A stretch of 64,000 bases of DNA, from contig NC_061073.1 in assembly GCF_021917145.1 (NCBI RefSeq), forward strand, positions 9,971,211-10,035,210, written 5' to 3'. A program made the position numbers and the translations under genes. The notes beneath the pieces were generated by a model. The model saw only the letters and a list, made by a program, of their open reading frames with translations, was not told the DNA's origin and did not search any database. Below, in pieces: positions 47,501-57,779 of the stretch. This DNA comes from Hypomesus transpacificus. Its lineage: Eukaryota; Chordata; Actinopteri; Osmeriformes; Osmeridae. Position 1 is the first letter of the stretch. Every line of letters starts with the position of its first letter.

Positions 47501-50500
47501 TTTTGCATCCATCCCAAACTTAAATACATTAGTGGTTTTATATCTTTTTATCTGTTTGTTGCGCTTGGTTGTTAGTAGTGGTTAGCCTCGCAAATTTAAT
47601 TTGTTGACAAACCAAACGACCACAACAAGTTCAGTACAGTCCAACTGCTCAAAAAAGGAAACCAAAGATTTAGGTACCATCAGCTCATCGTAAGCATCTC
47701 CACATCAAGCTACGCTAGGTGTACCTGAACGCTAACTGTGTCGTATCTCCTGTGCCTGCCTCAGGTACGACGGCGAGCTGAAGACAAGCAGCTCTCTGGA
47801 GGAGGATGAGGGCTTCAGCGACTGGACCCAGCGCCTGGAGAGACGCCGGCAGCAGCGCATGGAGGAGCTGGGGCAGGAGCTGGGGCAGGGGCTGGGGCAG
47901 GGGCTGGGGCAGGGGCTGGGGCAAGAGCTGGGGCAGGGGCTGGGGCAGGGGCTGGGGCAGGAGGCGGCAAGCAGAGCAGCTGAAACGCCCGAAAACACCC
48001 TCTCCATCACGGACATGACCGCAATGCGTCTGCAAAGAAAACCCAAGGACAAAGAGGAGGTGAAGACAATGACATGGAAGGAGGGTGAGAAGAGGAGGAA
48101 GGGAAATGAGGAGGATAAAGAGGACAGGGTCCGAGGGGGAGTGAAGGAGAGACAGCAGGAGGAGGTGCGAGTGGAGCAGATGAGAGTCCTGAAGGAGAAC
48201 CAGAGACCGGAGGTTGAGGTAAGGGTCTTCCCTGAACAGCATTCAAAGATCGTTTGAAATTCCTACATCTCCAGTTAATCAAAATCATGGGATCGGAAGA
48301 AGTCTATTCTGGAAAACTACCCATCTCAAACCCAGCATGTGACTAATCTGTCTGTCTACCTCCAGGTGAAGGAGAGAAGACAAGAAGTGAAGGTGTCACA
48401 CACATCAAAAGTGTTTGTGAATCAGGAAGCCAAGCACAACACCAATGGCAATGCACCCAGAGAGGAAGTGACATCTCACCTGGTAAAAACCAAAAGGACT
48501 TCCAGGTGAGTTAGTAAAGAAATCACATCCCTCGTATCGATGTGTGTGTAGAGCGGACCTACAGCACATTCTGCAACAAAAATCAGTTATTTCTCCCTCA
48601 ATCAACCTCTATTTTCTCTCCAGTACCTCCATCCGCCACGCAGCCCCAGCAGCAGAGCTGGCGGAGGCTGAAGAAAGGGCGATGATTCTGGAGACAGAGC
48701 AGAGGCTGGAGAAGTTCAGACGCTGCCACCAGGAGAAGGAGAACCAGGAGCTGGAGCTGCTCCGTCTGAGGCAGACAGAGGCAGAGCAGGAGCTGGAGGA
48801 GCTGAAGAGGAAGAGGGAGGAGAGGCGGGAGGCCAGGGAGGGAGAGGAGCGCAGGAGGGGGGCGGAGGAGCAGCAACGCCAGGCCAAGGAAGAGGTGAAG
48901 AAACACAGTCTGAAGACACACACAAATATAGTTTGGTTTCATATAATATATAATCACAAAATATATTATTTATTTGTATAATTATGAATAGAATATGATT
49001 CCAAATCATGAGCAAGGGAAGCACATCTGCACAAGCAGCCCTGGAGACCAGGGTAGCCCTGTCTGAACTGTGGGGGTGCTGTGTCTCAGGCGGAGCGGAG
49101 GAGGATGAAGGAGGACATTGAGCGGAGGAGGATGCAGGCGGCAGCAAAGATGAAGACGCTTAGTGCCTCTGTGGAGGATGGAGAAGAGATGTTCAGCCCT
49201 CTCAGCCCCACACACAAGGTAACACTTCCTCTGAGGTCTGTCACTGACCAGTTAAACCTAACATGGCTATAGTGTATTTCTCAAAACAATCATGCTTTAA
49301 ATATATTTAAACACAATAACTGTCATATACATGAACTGTATATGTATCAAATCAAATCAAATCAAATCAAATTTATTTGTATAGCCCTTTTTACACGCAA
49401 GCATGTCACAGAGGGCTTCACATGCGCCCATAGAACTGCCCCTCAACCAACCTAAACCCTCAAGGAAGACAAGGAAAAACTCCCAGAAAAACTCCCACCG
49501 GGAGAAAAAATGGAAGAAACCTTGGGAGGAGCAATTCAGAGAGGGATCCCCTCCTCCAGAGACGGTTGGTAAGAGAGAGGAGCAGAACACAAGCTAAACA
49601 TAGTCATACAGTGTCAATGGGTTTTGAAACACCAAAATCCATTGTTCGGCTTTATAGACGTTGGATGGGACCGGGAAACTCGCTGTTGGCCGTCATGGAG
49701 ACTGGATTCCGGGTGACGACCTGGTTCAGCGTTGGCAGACCGACGACCAAGCAGGTCCTGACAGCTCAAACCCCCCACACCACAGGGAATGTGTGGGGGG
49801 GGGGACAGAGAGGAGAGCAGGGATTAGAGAATGCCAGGAGCAGCTAACAGTTACAGTCAAAATAGAATGAGATCCCCACCGGTCAAGTGTGGACTAGTGC
49901 AGCAATTTAACAGAGCAAAAAGGGTATTTGATGCAGCCCCACACACCAAAACAACGACAGCCCCCCTCAGTTGGAACATGAAATTTGTTCCAGGGGAAAG
50001 AACTCTAAAGTAGGTTATACTTATACGAATAAGGATGAAAACAGCCAGTCCCCCGTTGTCTCCAACTAGTAATAAAAACTATAACAGTAACAATATACAG
50101 CAACGGAACTATAATAATAATAATACTAACAATATACAGTAACAGGTTTACTTTATTTGTAACATCTAGCTGGGCAATGTGAACATAAGCTATATATATA
50201 TATATATGTATGTATACAGTATACTGAATATATGAACAGCAAGCAAAGTTATGAACTGTAACTTTAATTTTTGCAGCCACCGTGAGTTGAGTTTTGAGCC
50301 AGTAAGTTGCATGTGTGTGTGTTCATCATGTGTGTGACATGTGTGATCCAAATGTCAGCATTCGCACTGTTTCCACTTTCCTGTTCTCTGCTGCATGTAG
50401 TGTTTCACACATGGATTTGGACTGGTGTGTGTGTGTGTGTGTTCAATGTGTCAACAGAGACAAACGCTGCTCTGAGTTTGGACATTGAATAACCCTCCCT

Positions 50501-53500
50501 CACTTTTAGTTTTTTACACCATCAAACCATCTACGATAAGACAGAATTATAGCTTTTATAGCATGTCTGTGTTAAAGCACCAGCCAACTTCTGTTCCTCT
50601 GGTTTGTGGACAAGTAGAACATGCTGTCCTACAGGTCAGGGGCAAAGACGTGTTTTGCACATGTCCATTTGTGTTTGACTGTCTGCCAAGCTAATGAACA
50701 ACAATGTCCACTAAGCAGCACCGTGTGTGATTGTGATCCAGTGTTACGCTGCCACTGCCTGGCTTGTGCTTTGAAACGCATGACCTCTGTGTTCTGCAAC
50801 CTGGTGTTGTCTGTCAAATGTTGCATTTCTCATCTTTCAATGAGTCATTTGTCAGTAAAACTTAAATGATTAATTTCATATTACGTTTAAATCTTATCTG
50901 GTCCAATAATCATATTTGGATCCAGCTAAATCAACTTCTAAATCTGGGCCATAATGCCGTTTCAGTCGGATGCTATTTCTAACACATTACTCTGACAAGA
51001 GCAGTTCAGCCGCATGCTATTTCTAACACATTACTCTGACAAGACCAGTTCCTTCCGGCAAGGTAACCTGCTGCTGAACAGGATAAATAATAAGTAGACA
51101 TACAACTTCACTGAACTGAAACTACACTGAAGGACCTCCATGTTGTCAATGTGGGTCTGGGGTGTGTGAGGTGATGTGTTCAGGAGGTCACCTCCGGGTT
51201 GCTGTCATCAGCTTCCCTCTGCTTGTGTTTGAGTTCACAGAGAGAATGAAGAGGGTTTGACAGCACAAAATGATGGCTTGGTGAGTGGGGGTCTGAAGGC
51301 TGCGCTCTTTGATTCAGGTCCAGGGTTTCAGCTGCAACATAAGGGGTCCTTGTGTGTGGGTGGAACCAGAGCATGCAAGCATGCCTGGCCATGGCTACTT
51401 TGAAGCAGGACCCCTCTGGCAGCCGAGGGCTGACTGCTGTCTGATCCCTTTCCCAACCACACGCTTCTACACAGATAATGATTTAGTTATTTTGATAACC
51501 ACCAGAAAATTGAAGCCTAGTGAAGACTTAAAGCAGCATTTCCTTTGGAAGAGACTGGCTGTTTCACATTCAGCAGAAGCAAACTGTAAGGCAGTCCAAG
51601 TAGATAATAAAATGTCAATGTCGTCATCTAAAACACCCGTCAGAATGCTGTAAATATGAGCTCTAGGTTATAGCATGCAGCTGAAATGGTCAAAACTTAA
51701 TGTACCCTTAAAATAATTCTTCATAAAACTAACAACAAAACTTGGATTGAACAATGTAGCTTGAAGATGTCATATTAATAGGAAGTGACATGTCCCAGAT
51801 GCTTGATAAAGACCAGTAGACACGGTTCTGTTTGATTTTGGCTGAGTGCAGATCTGTAATTAACGCTATCAGCAGCTTTCCCAGTCTGAGTAAATCTGTG
51901 GGGGTAAACATCCACACTGTTCTCCTCTTCTGTTCCAGATCACAGAGAGAACGGAATCCTTGAACCGATCCCTCAAGAAAAGGTAAGCGGTCAAACAGCA
52001 CATCGTACGACTCAAGCTCATTCCTCAAACCGTTTCTCAAATTGTACATTCAGAGAAAGGGGGATAACTCCAATCAAGTGTGTTTGGATAGCCATTTTTA
52101 CGAGCAGTGTCACAGAGGGACTTGGCTATGCCCATAGACCTGCCCCTAGTCCTAGGCCCTCAGTAGATGCACGTCTGAGGCAGGAAGACAGGGATCCAGC
52201 TGACAGGGCTGCTGTCTGAACGTAAACACAGAGGTGGGGACCGGTGGCGACCTCTCCACCTCTCTCAGTGCATCACCTTCGCCAGGCGGTATTTAAGACT
52301 GGCTTAACGTGATCCAGATGTGGGGGCTGGGTTCTCTAGTGGCTAGTGAAGGATGGCTGTGGCCTGCTGTCCGGCTCCAGGCAGTCTGGTGGTGAGTTAT
52401 CAGAGCTGAGGAGCTCCCGGCTCTGGGGTGCACACAGACCACCACCCACCGCTGGGAGATCTGCTCCCTTCTAGCATGATGTCATTTCCGGGCACGTTTT
52501 CCTCCACATGGTTTCAGGCACAACATCAGCAGGTGTGATGATCCCTGTGCTCTGGAAGTCGTGTGTGGAGAAGAGAGTCAGAGCCAATCAAAACCTCCTC
52601 TAACTCTGAAGACGGATGGCACGTCTCACCCATTGGGTCTCCTGCCAGTTCTGCTGCAAGAAGCATGACATCATTCAAACAATCCATCGTCTCAACTGGA
52701 CAATAACGAAAGTCCCAAATAAAGTCATGTGGACAACATTTATCACACTAAAACAACACTGTCATGCCTAAGCAAGCTGTGTAAACTTCCAGTCCTATCC
52801 TTAAGGACCTCCACATGCTTTTAACAAACATTCCCGCCTAATACCAATGCAAACACACTGAGGTGATGGCGAAATACAGGAAGCAAGGGGTCACTATTTC
52901 CTGATACTTTGGGTTTATTTGCGTTTAGTGGAGACATTGAGATGTTGCTTAGGTTGTGTTTCTGGACAGCTGCTGGAGAGACTGTCTTGGCTCAGTGAGA
53001 GCTCACCTCTCTGGGTCTCTCTGGGTCAGTGCTGACAGAGGGCCCTGTAGCCGTGCTAAATATCTCGGCCAAACTCTGGATGGCAGCGCACAATCAAAGG
53101 CTCAGTTTGAAGACGAAAGTGAAACGTTGAGAAGCTCAGTGTGGGAAAGGAATATTTCTCAAGGGAGAAATTATGAAACTTGCTCACTCACAGGAACTGA
53201 TTCCAAAATACTTTTTTTAAGTGATTTTTCTCATTCTCCGGTGTCATTATTCATGAGGCCTCAGTGAATGTCTTTGTTTTTGGATACAGTAACAGCTTCA
53301 AGAAGACACTGCCTCCTATTCTCCTTTCCAAGATGGATGACAGACTGGAGCAGTACACCCAGGCCATTGAGGTGAGCTCTCAGCTGGTTTCTCTCCCCCT
53401 CTCCTTCGCCTTCTCCCACTCCTTCCACCCCTCCCCCTCTCTTTTCCCCTCCTCTTCCCCCTCCTTCTCCCCTTCTCCTTCCACCCCTCCCCCTCTCTTT

Positions 53501-56500
53501 TCCCCTCCTCTTCCCCCTCCTTCTCCCACTCCTTCCACCCCTCCCCCTCTCTTTTCCCCTCCTCTTCCCCCTCCTTCTCCCCTTCTCCTTCCCCTCGCCC
53601 CGCTCCTTCCCCCTGTCAGACGTTGCCTTGAAGGAGGTGATGAATGCCTTCATCACGTTACTCTTTCATCAGACTGCTCCCGTTCCCCGCCCCTCTGGGT
53701 GAGACACTGTGTCTCTCTGCTGTCTCATACATGGTTACAGTAAACATGGGAGCTGCTGCCAAGGTTGACACATCAAAGTCGGGCACACTGTCAAACCAGC
53801 TGGCTTCTCATTTGGGAGAGGATGGATGGGTTCCTCCAACACCACTTGGTTGTCTCTCTCAGTCTTGTGTCACTTTAGTCATACCTGTCATTCTCTGTGT
53901 GCAAGTCACTATCGGTTCAGGAGGCCCTGCTTTCCAGACAAGGACGTTTCCCCAGGCAACGTAGTAGTCCCGCATTCCGTTGTGTTTGCATTTTCATCTT
54001 CCTTCTCCTTAACTGAAACTCTAAATAGAAATACTGTAATAGTGAGGATGACATCTGTTAACCCTTAGTTACATATACATAGGTTTGTAAAACCGACTGT
54101 TTTTTTCTGGGTGTTTTCCAGAGTTCCCAGGAGGCTAAAGCAGCGAAGCAGGCCTTGGTAGACATCCCCAGCACCCCTGAGGCTGTCGCTTCCAAGAAGA
54201 ACCTGTTTGAGGCTGGAGAAGCCTGGAGCCAGAGCCCAGCCAAGGGAACTTCCTGCAAGGCAAGGAGCAACGAACACCCCCTCCTCACCAGGACCACACG
54301 ATCAGACTGTCTGTCAGCGGATGTAGAGAAACAAAGAATCAGATGACATCCCTTGTGGCTGTATCTGTCTGTGGTTCGCTGTGAAGACAGGTTTAACATT
54401 AGGATATAAGAGAGATCATACAGAACTGATGACCACCAGGAAATGAGCTGTGCCAAATTTGTTCCACTGACTTCCAGCTTGCTGCCTTGAGACATACTGC
54501 TCTCAAACTCATCTTTGTCAAATGAATGCAGGCCCTACATGGCACAGTCCACACGTCCTCAGGCTAATTCAGTATCTTCACCCTGGTCTAAGGACCTCAC
54601 ACTTCTGTTTATAAACGCGTGTGGACTGTGTTTTCTACTGAGCATTGAGTTTCCCAGGTCACCTCAGATACCCCAGCTCAGGGCTCATGGTCTGGTGCAA
54701 CCTCCCTCTCCTCCCTCCCCTCCCTCTCCTCCCTCTCCTCCCTCTCCTCCCTCTCCTCCCCCTCCTCCCTCTCCTCCCTCTCCTCCCTCTCCTCCCTCCC
54801 CTCCCTCCCCTCCCTCTCCTCCCTCCCTCTCCTCCCTCTCCTCCCTCCCTCTCCTCCCTCTCCTCCCTGTCCTCCCTCTCCTCCCTCCCCTCCCTCCCCT
54901 CCCTCTCCTCCCTCTCCTCCCTCCCTCTCCTCCCTCTCCTCCCTCCCTCTCCTCCCTCTCCTCCCTGTCCTCCCTCTCCTCCCTCTCCTCCCTCTCCTCC
55001 CTCTCCTCCCCCTCCTCCCTCCCTCTCCTCCCTCTCCTCCCTCCCCTCCCTCCCCTCCCTCTCCTCCCTCTCCTCCCTCCCTCTCCTCCCTCTCCTCCCT
55101 CCCTCTCCTCCCTCTCCTCCCTGTCCTCCCTCTCCTCCCTCTCCTCCCTCCCCTCCCTCTCCTCCCTCTCCTCCCTCTCCTCCCTCCCCTCCCTATCCTC
55201 CCTATCCTCCCTCTCCTCCCTCCACTCCCTCTCCTCCCTCTCCTCCCTATCCTCCCTCTCCTCCCTATCCTCCCTCTCCTCCCTCCCTCCTCTCCCTCTC
55301 CTCCCTCTCCTCCCTCTCCTCCCTCACAACAACTGTTTGGCAGGTTTATGAGAAGTGTCAAGTCAACGACCGTGGTGATCCAGTGTAGCAGTGGGGTCAG
55401 GGTCTGCAGTGGTTTCACTGGCTCTAGACTCAACATGTTGTGATGTGTGTGTCAGGATGCTGAGGGTCTGAAGGTGGGCGTGGCTGACCTCATTACCCAA
55501 TGGGTGAAGGGGAACCCTGATGACAGCGGCAAGCAGTCTCCCTCCAGACCCTCGGTGAGTCACCTGAACTGGTCCTTACCTGTGTGACCGATGGACTGGT
55601 CCTTACCTGTGTGACCGATTAAGCGGTCCTTACCTGTGTAACAGAAGTTTTATACGCCTGTATCCTGCTCATCTTTCTTCTGAGGCATATTTGTTGTCAA
55701 GTAAAGTTGCATTTATCATTTTGAAGATGAAATGACTTCATGGTGATTTACTAACCCTAACTCATGTGAGGTCTAAGTCTGCCCCCTTGTGGGAAACAGT
55801 GTGTCTGTAGGTGAGATTCAAACCTCTTTGATTCAAGGTTTGTGTCCTTTTTCAACTCAAACCAACTGAAAGTGTTGTTTGTTGTGGGTGTTTCAGGATG
55901 TCAGACCTGGTGATGTGATGCAGAAGAAGAACATGTGGGAGATCATTGGAGATTCATCCCCTGAAAGGCCTGGGGCCAAGGTAAACTCCCCACTGTGAGC
56001 TGTAACTGACTCAAGGTTACATTTTGAAAGGCTTACACCAGGACATTATGGATGTCATGAGAAGATTTCAGAACTTGTGTGCAATGCTTGTCATTCTTTC
56101 GGCCAAATTATACCAAGAGTCTTAAATAGGGAAGAATTTGAACAACATTTGGTGAAGAATGCAGCACAAGTCGCTGTGCAAACCTATTTTGAAACTAACA
56201 TTTCAAAGCCAAATCTTTGGATAGATAAGTTAGATAATGTTCCACAGTTGGAACATGATGCAGAACATTAGGCTAGGAATATGAATGTGTCAATGCACAA
56301 TTGTTTCCACCTATTGTAATATACTGTAGTGTTAAACCAATCTCTATTTTCTCAGGGTACACCCTCTGGTAAGAGGTACAAATTTGTTGTGACGGGTCAT
56401 GGAAAATATGAGAAGATTCCTGTCGATGAGAACGGTGATGAATATACCAATGCTAATGGAAAATCAGGTGAGAAGTCTTGCTTTAAAGGGAGCCATTCTT

Positions 56501-56508
56501 GGTTGTGA
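36344..56508 (+). CDS. lsp1: Lymphocyte-specific protein 1 (F-actin-binding, caldesmon-related), 12 coding exons, 597 aa
   Basis: LSP1 binds F-actin in the cortical cytoskeleton of leukocytes and endothelium. Coding exons: 36344-36402, 43667-43807, 47765-48218, 48366-48505, 48624-48894, 49090-49218, 51939-51982, 53290-53371, 54122-54259, 55456-55554, 55897-55980 and 56356-56508. All phases join. N-terminus MSGAILRRNSSKQGLQNLLR, then TTQRSVEDAEEVERERRRRA (residues 22-41) and EEDEGFSDW near residue 80. A GQGL repeat is encoded in exon 3. A charged coiled coil (residues 275-390: RLEKFRR, ELEELKRKREERRE, MKEDIERRRMQ) precedes ITERTESLNRSLKKSNSFKK, SKMDDRLEQYTQAIE, EGLKVGVADLI, RPGDVMQKKNMWE and the LSP1 signature GTPSGKRYKFVVTGHGKYEK. 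The middle and GLKVGV/RPGDV parts resemble caldesmon. Intron 9 has a GC donor (TGCAAG|gcaagg). The end at TGA 56508 is supported by AATAAA at 56619; a splice at 56467 to an unseen exon is possible. Confidence 0.9.
37140..37312. repeat. GA-rich tandem repeat (GAGAGACAGAG), lsp1 intron 1
   Basis: Imperfect GAGAGACAGAGAGAGGA units, preceded by a (TG)n run at 37050-37100. Confidence 0.9.
37878..38135. repeat. Minisatellite, 49-bp unit x 5, lsp1 intron 1, containing an acceptor-like motif
   Basis: Five near-identical units. Each contains CCCCTGCCTCCTTACAG then GGGCTCTCAGACCCTGTCCA, so each has a strong polypyrimidine-AG. There is no evidence that it is a used exon boundary. Confidence 0.94.
39281..39478 (+). 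mobile_element. tRNA-derived SINE, complete copy, lsp1 intron 1
   Basis: Head GTCAGATGGCTGAGCGGTGA with A-box, B-box in GGTTGCTGGATCAATTCC, body CACTTCACCCTACTTGCCTC and GAATGTCCCTGTATTTACTG, tail CTGGATAAGAGCGTCTGCTA ending in TAAATGTAAATGTAAA. Same family as 35451-35647, opposite strand. Confidence 0.9.
39935..40575. repeat. Minisatellite, 30-bp unit x 21, lsp1 intron 1
   Basis: Twenty-one copies of GTGCAGTGTGTGGTGGTGTT followed by TCTCTGAG(G/C)T. The 30-bp length keeps all six frames open and explains long histidine/threonine- or cysteine-rich frames that are not genes. Confidence 0.96.
41681..41815. mobile_element. Fragment of a teleost retroelement 3' end, lsp1 intron 1
   Basis: GAATCGGAATCTGATTTATT then GCCAAGTAATTACACATTTC and GATTGGTGCATAACAATAA resemble a common fish repeat (GAATCAGAATC-TTTATTGGCCAAGTA type). 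The match is from recollection; family uncertain. Confidence 0.5.
41881..42148. repeat. Minisatellite, 37-bp unit x 7, lsp1 intron 1
   Basis: Seven nearly perfect copies of CCTCTGCTGATCACACCTGT followed by ATCAGCTGCCCTGCCTG, then a CCTCCTCCC run at 42198-42246. Each unit carries TGATCA and the E-box CAGCTG. Confidence 0.95.
44426..44545. repeat. (CT)n microsatellite, lsp1 intron 2
   Basis: Pyrimidine run of CTCTCT with CCCT interruptions. Confidence 0.95.
46045..46460 (+). mobile_element. Possible tRNA-like interspersed element in lsp1 intron 2
   Basis: Starts near CTGTTCCATAAAGCGAGTTA, a motif I associate with fish interspersed repeats. Inside lies a tRNA-like block from about 46278: GGCGTAGCTGGTAGTGGCCA, then GTCGTGCGTACGAGCCCAG, where GCTGGTAGTGG and CGTACGAGCCC could be degenerate A and B boxes. 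Higher CpG content than its surroundings. No second copy in the window. Confidence 0.4.
47868..47965 (+). repeat. In-frame 12-bp coding repeat in lsp1 exon 3 (GQGL/GQEL)
   Basis: About 8 copies of GGGGCTGGGGCA encoding alternating GQGL and GQEL blocks (about residues 103-133). Multiples of three keep the frame. Human LSP1 is not known to me to have this block, so it looks like a lineage-specific expansion. Confidence 0.9.
49343..49860 (+). mobile_element. Teleost interspersed repeat with (AAATC)n head, lsp1 intron 6
   Basis: Starts with a run of ATCAA units, then TTTATTTGTATAGCCCTTTT, GTCACAGAGGGCTTCACATG, GAACTGCCCCTCAACCAACC, GACAAGGAAAAACTCCCAG and GAGGGATCCCCTCCTCCAGA. This is a well-known fish repeat type. 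The continuation (GGATGGGACCGGGAAACTCG ... CCAGGAGCAGCTAACAG) probably belongs to the same element. Sequence to about 50030 may also be included. Confidence 0.75.
52075..52270 (+). mobile_element. Diverged copy of the 49343 repeat, lsp1 intron 7
   Basis: GGATAGCCATTTTTACGAGC, GTCACAGAGGGACTTGGC, ATGCCCATAGACCTGCCCCT and CAGGAAGACAGGGATCC follow the block order of the 49343 element with many substitutions and gaps. An older insertion. Confidence 0.55.
53390..53612. repeat. Pyrimidine-rich tandem repeat, lsp1 intron 8
   Basis: Repeats of CCCCTCCTCTTCCCCCTCCT and CTTCTCCCACTCCTTCCACC in about 62-bp blocks, almost without purines on the + strand. Confidence 0.9.
54701..55325. repeat. Long polypyrimidine tract (CTCCTCCCT)n, lsp1 intron 9
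   Basis: About 620 bases almost exclusively C and T on the + strand, with only a scatter of G (CTGTCC) and A (CTATCC). Blocks of about 200 bp recur (for example CTCCTCCCTGTCCTCCCTCT at three places), indicating higher-order duplication. Long mirror-symmetric homopurine-homopyrimidine runs can form triplex (H-DNA). Both strands give long open frames that are artefacts. Confidence 0.95.
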
Positions 56509-56618
56509 GATCAAGTAGTGTTTCACAAAAACAACACAGTTTCACAAAGTATTCTAATCAGCAACATTTTGCATAACAACTTGTTTTTTTCTCTAACTAC
56601 TTGGTATTTTTGTAGTCC

Positions 56619-56624
56619 AATAAA
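56619..56624 (+). terminator. Polyadenylation signal of lsp1
   Basis: AATAAA (GTCCAATAAATTC) 111 bases after the lsp1 stop. On the opposite strand AATAAA (TTTATT at 56661-56666) could serve prr33, which would make the two convergent 3' ends nearly touch. Confidence 0.6.
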
Positions 56625-56666
56625 TTCTCACACGTTTTGTCTTGAGGATGATGCCAAGCATTTATT

Positions 56667-57779
56667 TGGCTGGTCCTGTAGATTAAATGATATCCAACCA
56701 ATGAAATCTTTATATATTGACAAAATGGCAGCCAAACAATTAAGAATTATTCAGCCAAAACCAAAAGCACCAAGTGTCTCAAACCTTCCATCATCTTCAG
56801 TCCAACTACCATTCTTCACAACTTTTTAAGACATTTTTGGAATCAAAAATGCATAGCAAAACACTGCTGTGAACCTGTCTGTACACACATATCCCTCACC
56901 AGACTATAGCTGCCTTACCAAACATAGAAAATCAAGCATTCAATTAGAAGTGTTCTAAATTAAGCTCTGGGCCTTCTGTCTCTTAACAGTTAAAACATAA
57001 ATGTTGTGCTTGTACATATTACTGTTGAGGGCGTCCTTGCCCACTGCCACCCTCACAGAAACCTTTAAACACATCTCAGTTCCTGAAGCTGCCTCGACAC
57101 AAACCATGGTATTGGTGACGTAGATTAAAATGATCTGTGACAGCAACGATAGCCATGTTCACAGGAGCCTCAGGAGGGCTTTGCAGTCATCAGAAAAAAC
57201 ACATTTAAATTACTTTTTCAATTTTAAGATGACTTGGTTTAGTACTAAGGCCCTTCTGTATCCCAGTCACTGTAGATGGCATGAGAGCCTTGGATCCCAC
57301 AGTGGAACAACACAGAGGATAAACATAGCGGACTACATTGCATCATATTCTATAGTTTCCATAGAGATGTACTGTATTTATCCGAGACAGAAATGGTGAT
57401 TCTCAACACAGAACAAAAGAGAAGCTCTAAAAATTAATTAAATCATGTACACTTTAATTCTCTCGCAGAAGAAGTCTAAAATCCTTTAAGACAAAGATAT
57501 CTCTTCTTCTTTTTATGAAGGGAATTGTTTCATATACCAGAAAAAGGGACATGAAGACACAAAACTAACGGTGAAACAATCAGTCACACAGCTGGCACTC
57601 CAAATGCAATATTTGTCAAGTATAAAGGTCAGACCAATTCTTCTAGAAACTGCCATCAAGGTCATTCAGATTCAAGCAGAGACAAGGAACCTGTACATAG
57701 TCACTAACATTTCTAGACCTGTACACAATAACACACTGAAACATGTTCATCTCAATTTACTAGTCGAAGCAGATGTAGC
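56667..57779 (-). other. Interval between lsp1 and prr33, probably prr33 3' UTR
   Basis: No coding exon seen on either strand. The first clear AATAAA on the - strand after the prr33 stop is at 56666-56661, which would give a 3' UTR of about 1.1 kb. This is an inference from the signal position only. Confidence 0.4.

Noticed and set aside
54515..55436. Serine/proline/leucine-rich (+) and arginine/glycine/glutamate-rich (-) frames
   Set aside because: Translation of a pure pyrimidine/purine tract in lsp1 intron 9.
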